Source of the DNA: JAICIG01 sp035532215
Lineage (GTDB): Bacteria; Planctomycetota; Planctomycetia; Pirellulales; JAICIG01
Assembly (NCBI GenBank): GCA_035532215.1
Contig: DATKRK010000243.1
Coordinates: forward strand, 1 to 8,904
Direction of reading: 5' to 3'
Length of the DNA stretch: 8,904 nt
Under the pieces are notes generated by a model. The model searched no databases. It saw only the letters and a program-made list of their open reading frames with translations, and was not told the DNA's origin. This document shows positions 5,462-8,904 of the stretch, in pieces; the stretch's first letter is position 1; every line of letters begins with the position of its first letter. The translations under genes were made by a program, and so were the position numbers.

Positions 5462-6436
5462 CTAAGAGAACGGCTGAAAGCTCTCCAACAACATGCCGAT
5501 CACCAGCCGCCAGCCGTCGGCCAGCACGAACAGCAGCAACTTGAAGGGCAAGGAAATCAATACCGGCGGCAACATCAACATGCCCATCGAAATCATGACG
5601 CTGGAAATCACCATGTCGAGAATCAAAAACGGCAGGTAGATCTGAAAGCCGATCAAAAACGACGTTTTCAATTCGCTGAGCATGAAGGCCGGCAGCAGCG
5701 CCTGGATGGGCACCTCGTCGTAGCTTTGCGGGGTCGGCGCGTCGGGCATGTAATCCAGAAACAGCCACACGTCGTCGCTGTTGCCGGTGCGTTCGATCTG
5801 ATCGCTCATGAACCTACGCACGGGACGAATCGTGGCCGTCCAGGCCTCTTCCAAGCCGATCTCGCGCTGGCTGTAGGGCTGGATGCCTTCGTCGTAGGCC
5901 TGCTTCCAGACCGGCGCCATGATCAACAGCGTCAAGAACAACGCCACCGAGGTGATGACCTGGCTGGGCGGCAGTTGCTGCGTGCCCAGCGCCTGCTTCA
6001 ACAACCCCAGCACGATCACGATCCGGATGAAGCTGGTGGTCATCAGCAGCACGGCCGGCGCCAGGCTGAGCACCGTCAACAGCAGCATCACCTGGATCGT
6101 CGAAGTCAGCCCTTCAGGGCTGGTCCAGACGGTGGGACCGCCCGAGAGCATGCCCGGCAGTTCGACCCGCGCCGGGACATTCGGCGGCTCTTGCGCCGCC
6201 GCCGGGGTCGCCAGGGAAATGATCGTCAACAACACGCCGAGGGAATTCACCACGGAGGCACGGAGGACACGGAGAAGAGGAAAATAGAAGGCAGTCTGCA
6301 TGCCTGCGCCGGCAGGCTCCAACGAAAGCATGGCGCCCAGAGTTTCTTTCTGTTCCTCTCCGTGTCCTCCGTGCCTCCGTGGTGAACCTCTCCGGCTTAC
6401 GGCAGACATCACCCAACCAATGAGATCTCTCATCAT
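5462..6436 (-). CDS. fliP: FliP, flagellar type III export-gate subunit with an insertion in its leader
   Basis: FliP forms the core ring of the export gate with FliR and FliQ in the inner membrane. The family body is complete: SFIRIVIVLGLLKQALGTQQ (135-154), PAFMLSELKTSFLIGFQIYL (249-268), then the membrane stretch through LMLPPVLISLPFKLLLFVLADGW. The signal peptide core LGVLLTIISLATPAAA (66-81) precedes QEPP, a likely cleavage site. The frame is 324 residues, well over the roughly 245 of Escherichia coli FliP. Residues 17-64 come from an inverted-repeat element (6246-6386, 141 bp = 47 codons) inserted in frame. The ATG at 6436 directly follows the fliO stop and has GGGGGAGGG just upstream, so I take it as the original start. 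An internal ATG at 6301 (residue 46) would give a more normal leader of about 36 residues. Which one is used is open. Confidence 0.93.
   Translation of the reverse strand: MMRDLIGWVMSAVSRRGSPRRHGGHGEEQKETLGAMLSLEPAGAGMQTAFYFPLLRVLRASVVNSLGVLLTIISLATPAAAQEPPNVPARVELPGMLSGGPTVWTSPEGLTSTIQVMLLLTVLSLAPAVLLMTTSFIRIVIVLGLLKQALGTQQLPPSQVITSVALFLTLLIMAPVWKQAYDEGIQPYSQREIGLEEAWTATIRPVRRFMSDQIERTGNSDDVWLFLDYMPDAPTPQSYDEVPIQALLPAFMLSELKTSFLIGFQIYLPFLILDMVISSVMISMGMLMLPPVLISLPFKLLLFVLADGWRLVIGMLLESFQPFS
6246..6386. repeat. Inverted-repeat element inserted in the fliP leader
   Basis: The left arm at 6246-6279 begins ttcaccacggaggcacggag; the right arm at 6355-6386 is its reverse complement ending ctccgtggtgaa. 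The arms match over about 30 bp apart from a 2-nt bulge. A smaller palindrome, gcctgc-gccg-gcaggc (6302-6317), lies inside. The span counted from arm to arm is 141 bp, a multiple of three, and it contains no stop codon in the fliP frame. It belongs to the same family as the fliP-fliQ gap repeat. Confidence 0.85.
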
Positions 6437-7174
6437 TCACCCTCCCCCAATCCGTTTTTCGCGGCTGAATTGCTGGAGGATCTGCCGGAACGAGGCGGTC
6501 GTGCTCTGCGGATGTGCTTGCCGGCAGAGGCCGACCAGGCGATCGACCTCCAGCGGGTCGGTGATCTCCGTCAGCGTTTCGGCCACGCCCTGGGCAAGAT
6601 AGACCAGCAGCACCTTGTTGCCGCAGCGAACCAGATGGGCCTGCTGGCGCGGCGTCAGCGGCGTGCGTCCCAAGACCTCGACCGCTTCGCGGGGCAACAC
6701 GGCCGCTCCCGGCGGCATGCCGCGCCGCATCGCCCAGGCGACGGCGAAGAACAGCCCCAACACGACGGCCAGGCTCGCCAGACTCGTCACCATCGACGAG
6801 GCCGCTCCCAACGCGCGGCCGCGTTCGTCCGCCTGCCCGTCTTGGGCTGGCGCCTTGCCGGCGCTTCGCTGCGGCAGGATGCGAGGCGAGTCCGTTTTTC
6901 TCGGCGGCAGCCGAGAACGGGCGCCGGACGCCGCTGGGCTCTCGGCGAAAGCCGCCTGTTCGATCGCAGCAGCCGCTCCGCTGTCGCCCGTTTGCCGCTC
7001 GCCTTGAGCAGCGGCGTCGAACGCCGGCAAGCGGCGCGGCGTCTCTGATTTTGCGGCGGATGCGGGCGGATGCGAGCGGGCGTGCGCGTCGGGCGAATCG
7101 GCGGCGAGACGCAACGGCGCCAGGCAGCAGAGGACCGCGTAGCAGAACACAGGGCAGATCGTCGTGGCGCGCAT
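6437..7174 (-). CDS. fliO: FliO, flagellar export-gate assembly protein
   Basis: FliO is a bitopic membrane protein that helps FliP assemble into the export gate. The 245-residue product has an N-terminal signal-like segment (residues 1-25, with Cys-rich hydrophobic stretch), a long Ala/Pro/Ser-rich and probably disordered periplasmic region (26-125), one membrane helix at about 128-149 (SMVTSLASLAVVLGLFFAVA), and a cytoplasmic domain typical of FliO: LPREAVEVLGRTPLTPRQQ, then LVRCGNKVLLVYLAQG and ITDPLEVDRLVGLC. It is longer than the E. coli protein because of the periplasmic region. The ATG at 7174 has GGAGGAAG eight bases upstream, the best ribosome site in the cluster. Its stop is immediately followed by the fliP ATG. 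FliO is poorly conserved; the call rests on the helix-plus-domain layout and the gene order. Confidence 0.9.
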   Translation of the reverse strand: MRATTICPVFCYAVLCCLAPLRLAADSPDAHARSHPPASAAKSETPRRLPAFDAAAQGERQTGDSGAAAAIEQAAFAESPAASGARSRLPPRKTDSPRILPQRSAGKAPAQDGQADERGRALGAASSMVTSLASLAVVLGLFFAVAWAMRRGMPPGAAVLPREAVEVLGRTPLTPRQQAHLVRCGNKVLLVYLAQGVAETLTEITDPLEVDRLVGLCRQAHPQSTTASFRQILQQFSREKRIGGG

Positions 7175-7204
7175 CCGTACGCTTCCTCCGGACGTTCGAG
7201 TCCG

Positions 7205-7918
7205 TTATCCCGTCGTTTCGCCGGCGATCAGTTCGGCCACGCGCACGCAGAAGTTGTCGTTGAGCACCAGGACTTCGCCTTTGGCGATCAACCGGCCGTT
7301 CACGAAAATGTCGACAGGATCGCCGGCCAGCTTGTCGAGGGGGACGACCGATCCCTTGCGAAGCTTGAGGACGTCTTCCAAGTACATGTGGGTGCGACCG
7401 AACTCGATCTTCAAATCGAGTTCGACGTCGCGAATCAAGTCGAGCGTGGCCCGCTCGGTGTTGGGCGGCGCCCCGACGAAGTCTTCGAGCGAAAACGGCG
7501 TCACGCCCGGCGGTTCGGCCCTGGCCTCGTCGAGCGAGGCGATCGCTCGCTCCGCTTGTTCGAGCAGCAATTCGACGTCGGCCGGCGCCACGCCTTCGTC
7601 GCGCGGAAACGAGGCGGCCGCCGTCGCGGGGCCTTTGGGCGCGGGTTTCGGCGAACCCGGAGCGACCGCCTGTTGAAACAAGGCCTCGACGTCGTCCTGG
7701 CCGAGCAGCTTATCGAACGTCTCGCCGGCGGGCGGCCTGACCGCAGGATTGGGCGCCGGCGGGCTGGCGGCAGGCGGATTGGGCTGGGCCGGATTGGGCT
7801 GGGCCGGATTGGGCGACGGCGAAGGCGTTCCGGCGGCGCGAGCCGCCTGTTGCAGCAATTGCTCGATCTCGTCCTGATTGATCCGCTGCGATTCGTCCGC
7901 CATCGGCATCCATTCCAA
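7205..7918 (-). CDS. fliN: FliN, flagellar motor switch (C-ring) protein with a long N-terminal tail
   Basis: FliN forms the lower part of the C-ring that sets rotation direction and docks export cargo. The C-terminal SpoA domain is clear (about 155-232): DVELDLKIEFGRTHMYLEDV, LKLRKGSVVPLDKLAGDPVDI, then VNGRLIAKGEVLVLNDNFCVRV. With 237 residues it is about 100 longer than E. coli FliN. The extra part is a Pro/Ala-rich tail with three similar short motifs: NQDEIEQLLQQA (14-25), GQDDVEALFQQA (73-84) and APADVELLLEQA (111-122). These resemble the EIDALL motif at the N-terminus of FliM and FliY, which binds phosphorylated CheY. Part of the linker (NPAQP repeats, 37-47) is encoded by a 15-bp tandem repeat. 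Start could be M1 (7918) or M6 (7903). It lies 6 bp after fliL; no fliM intervenes. Confidence 0.93.
   Translation of the reverse strand: MEWMPMADESQRINQDEIEQLLQQAARAAGTPSPSPNPAQPNPAQPNPPAASPPAPNPAVRPPAGETFDKLLGQDDVEALFQQAVAPGSPKPAPKGPATAAASFPRDEGVAPADVELLLEQAERAIASLDEARAEPPGVTPFSLEDFVGAPPNTERATLDLIRDVELDLKIEFGRTHMYLEDVLKLRKGSVVPLDKLAGDPVDIFVNGRLIAKGEVLVLNDNFCVRVAELIAGETTG
7776..7814. repeat. 15-bp tandem repeat within fliN
   Basis: The plus-strand unit ggattgggctgggcc occurs at 7776-7790 and 7791-7805, followed by a partial copy, ggattgggc, at 7806-7814. It encodes the five-residue NPAQP repeats in the linker between the first and second EIDxLL-like motifs. Such a repeat can change copy number by five residues without frameshift. 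Confidence 0.85.
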
Positions 7919-7924
7919 AGGCGC

Positions 7925-8521
7925 TTACTGCTCCACCACCAGGAAGTCGCTGAACACGATCCCTTGGAGCAGCGGTTTGCCCAGAGCGCGGTTAGTTTTC
8001 TCCAATATCTGCCTTTTAATCAAGCCCAACCCGGGATCGGTCAGGTCGGCCAGTTCCGCGCTGCGAATGGTGGTGATGACTTGATCGCGAATGCGATGCT
8101 TGTTGGAGTCGTAGTGTTCCGCGAATCCCTGCTCTTCCTTGCCCATGATCGTGCCGTACAGATGAAAGTCGATCAACAGCGTCGTGTTCGAAGCGGGCTG
8201 AAAGGCAGTCAGGCTGAACTCGCCCAGGTCGATTTCGCGCTCGCCTTCTCCGCTCGCCGCATCCTTCTCGGATTCGCCATCCTTTGCAGTTTCGTCCGCT
8301 TCGCCGCTCGCGCTGCGTTTCGCCGCGCCGCTTTCGCCGGCGGCCGCCTTTTCGGTGGCGACCGAGACGTAGACGTAGGCGAACAGGCATTCGGCGCCGA
8401 TCACCGCGGCGATCAGCCCCAGCACGACCAGCTTCCAAAACCAGCCCGATTTCTTCTCGGCGGGCGCGTCGGGCGCGGCGCCGGGCGGCGGAGCGGGAGC
8501 GGGAGCGGCTTGCGTGGACAT
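7925..8521 (-). CDS. fliL: FliL, flagellar basal-body/stator-associated membrane protein
   Basis: FliL is a single-pass inner-membrane protein whose periplasmic domain surrounds and supports the MotA/MotB stator. The 198-residue product has a Pro/Ala-rich cytoplasmic N-terminus (1-24), a membrane helix at about 27-53, an acidic low-complexity linker (58-95, rich in Glu, Ser, Ala, Lys), and the periplasmic FliL domain from IDLGEFSLTAF (97-107) to IKRQILEKTNRALGKPLLQG and SDFLVVEQ at the end. RDQVITTIRSAELADL (145-160) is a typical FliL block. The linker is longer than usual. The ATG at 8521 has no visible Shine-Dalgarno; the preceding DNA is an AT-rich repeat-like leader. It fits the usual place, between motB and the switch gene fliN. 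Confidence 0.88.
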   Translation of the reverse strand: MSTQAAPAPAPPPGAAPDAPAEKKSGWFWKLVVLGLIAAVIGAECLFAYVYVSVATEKAAAGESGAAKRSASGEADETAKDGESEKDAASGEGEREIDLGEFSLTAFQPASNTTLLIDFHLYGTIMGKEEQGFAEHYDSNKHRIRDQVITTIRSAELADLTDPGLGLIKRQILEKTNRALGKPLLQGIVFSDFLVVEQ

Positions 8522-8621
8522 GGCGATTTGAAGATTTTGGGTTTTAGATTTCGAATTTTGCGTTTTGCATTCTCGCTAGTGTAGGCGCGTGGGGCTGCGC
8601 CCCACCCTACCTCCTGCCTCC
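8522..8621. repeat. Repeat-derived spacer between motB and fliL
   Basis: This 100-bp gap contains an AT-rich 'agattttgggttttagattt' stretch (8531-8550), similar in style to the 'attttggatttt' palindrome in the fliP-fliQ gap, followed by the hairpin gtaggcgc-gtggggc-tgc-gccccac-cctac (8581-8610), whose 7-bp core stem is perfect. No T-run follows on the minus strand, so a terminator after motB is not clearly indicated. No gene is present. Confidence 0.6.
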
Positions 8622-8904
8622 TCACTCTTGTTCCCTGCCTCGCGGCGCGCTCGGCCGGGGGCCGCGGTCGCCCGACTGCTTGGAGAACTCTCCGAGCAGG
8701 TACACTTCGACGCGAGCGTCGCGCAGGGCCGGGGCCGGATCTTCGCCGACGAACGTCTGGGCCGGCAACGGCGAAACGCACAACCGCATGCGCGTGGCTT
8801 CGATGCCTTGGTCCGTCAACAAGTCCATCGTTTTCCGACAGCGGGCGAACGCTAATTCCCAGGCGTCGCGGTAAGGCGAATCGGGAGCCAGCGGGCGGCG
8901 CGAG
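8622..8904 (-). CDS. motB: MotB C-terminal part, OmpA-like peptidoglycan-binding domain (5' end outside the window)
   Basis: About 93 residues are visible; the gene continues beyond the right edge. They read PYRDAWELAFARCRKTMDLL, TDQGIEATRMRLCVSP, later ALRDARVEVYLLGEF, and a Pro/Arg-rich end. The pattern 'D-W-ELA-ARC--...L---GI-----(R)...R-ARVEVYLL' is that of the OmpA/MotB C-terminal domain, which anchors the stator to peptidoglycan. Position directly upstream of fliL supports MotB over another OmpA-type protein. The classical MotB N-terminal helix with its proton-binding Asp lies outside the window and cannot be checked. The invariant Asp and Arg of the peptidoglycan-binding site are also only partly recognisable here. 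Confidence 0.72.
   Translation of the reverse strand, partial: SRRPLAPDSPYRDAWELAFARCRKTMDLLTDQGIEATRMRLCVSPLPAQTFVGEDPAPALRDARVEVYLLGEFSKQSGDRGPRPSAPRGREQE

Noticed and set aside
2584..7918. Possibility that the export genes belong to a virulence-type injectisome
   Set aside because: FliO, FliL, a FliN of flagellar type and a MotB-like gene in the same cluster identify the flagellar system.
7070..8584. Plus-strand 504-codon open frame opposite fliO, fliN and fliL
   Set aside because: Low-complexity Arg/Gly/Phe composition and full overlap with three recognisable flagellar genes on the minus strand mark it as a shadow.

Overview
The window looks like a chromosomal segment of a high-GC planctomycete, probably Pirellulales-like. 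Three things point there. Small one-helix proteins carry an N-terminal 'QF(T/S)L' signature that I associate with that phylum. The flagellar proteins are long and Pro/Ala-rich. The intergenic space is full of 'accacggag...' and 'cacggatg...' inverted repeats. This taxonomic call is inference from style; no marker gene is present.

Right part (about 2584-8904, all on the minus strand; transcription runs from high to low coordinates): a flagellar motor and export cluster in the order motB (3' end only), fliL, fliN, fliO, fliP, fliQ, fliR, flhB. MotB and FliL belong to the stator, FliN to the C-ring switch complex, and FliO/P/Q/R/FlhB form or assemble the export gate of the flagellar type III secretion system. 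Most junctions are tight (0-30 bp). Four places are swollen by repeat DNA: the motB-fliL gap, the 5' end of fliP (a 141-bp inverted-repeat element inserted in frame), the fliQ-fliP gap (with a 58-bp perfect palindrome) and the fliR-flhB gap. fliM is absent between fliL and fliN. flhA, often the next gene after flhB, is replaced by mobile-element debris.

Left part (1-2583): an accessory patch. It holds a small membrane-protein gene on the plus strand; two C-terminal remnants of REP-associated tyrosine transposases (RAYT) on the minus strand, one inside a 140-bp element with 15-bp inverted ends; the 3' end of an Rhs/YD-repeat gene with an AT-rich, toxin-like tip; a second small membrane protein in the position where an immunity gene is often found; and a 5'-truncated IS5-type insertion sequence whose missing end meets another REP-like repeat cluster next to the flhB stop codon.

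Taken together, the window shows a conserved flagellar export operon whose 3' end borders a hot spot of nested repeat insertions. The most unusual points are the in-frame repeat insertion in the FliP leader, a FliN tail carrying three FliM-like EIDxLL motifs, an FlhB with NPTE in place of the usual NPTH cleavage motif, and the orphan Rhs tip with its small membrane partner.
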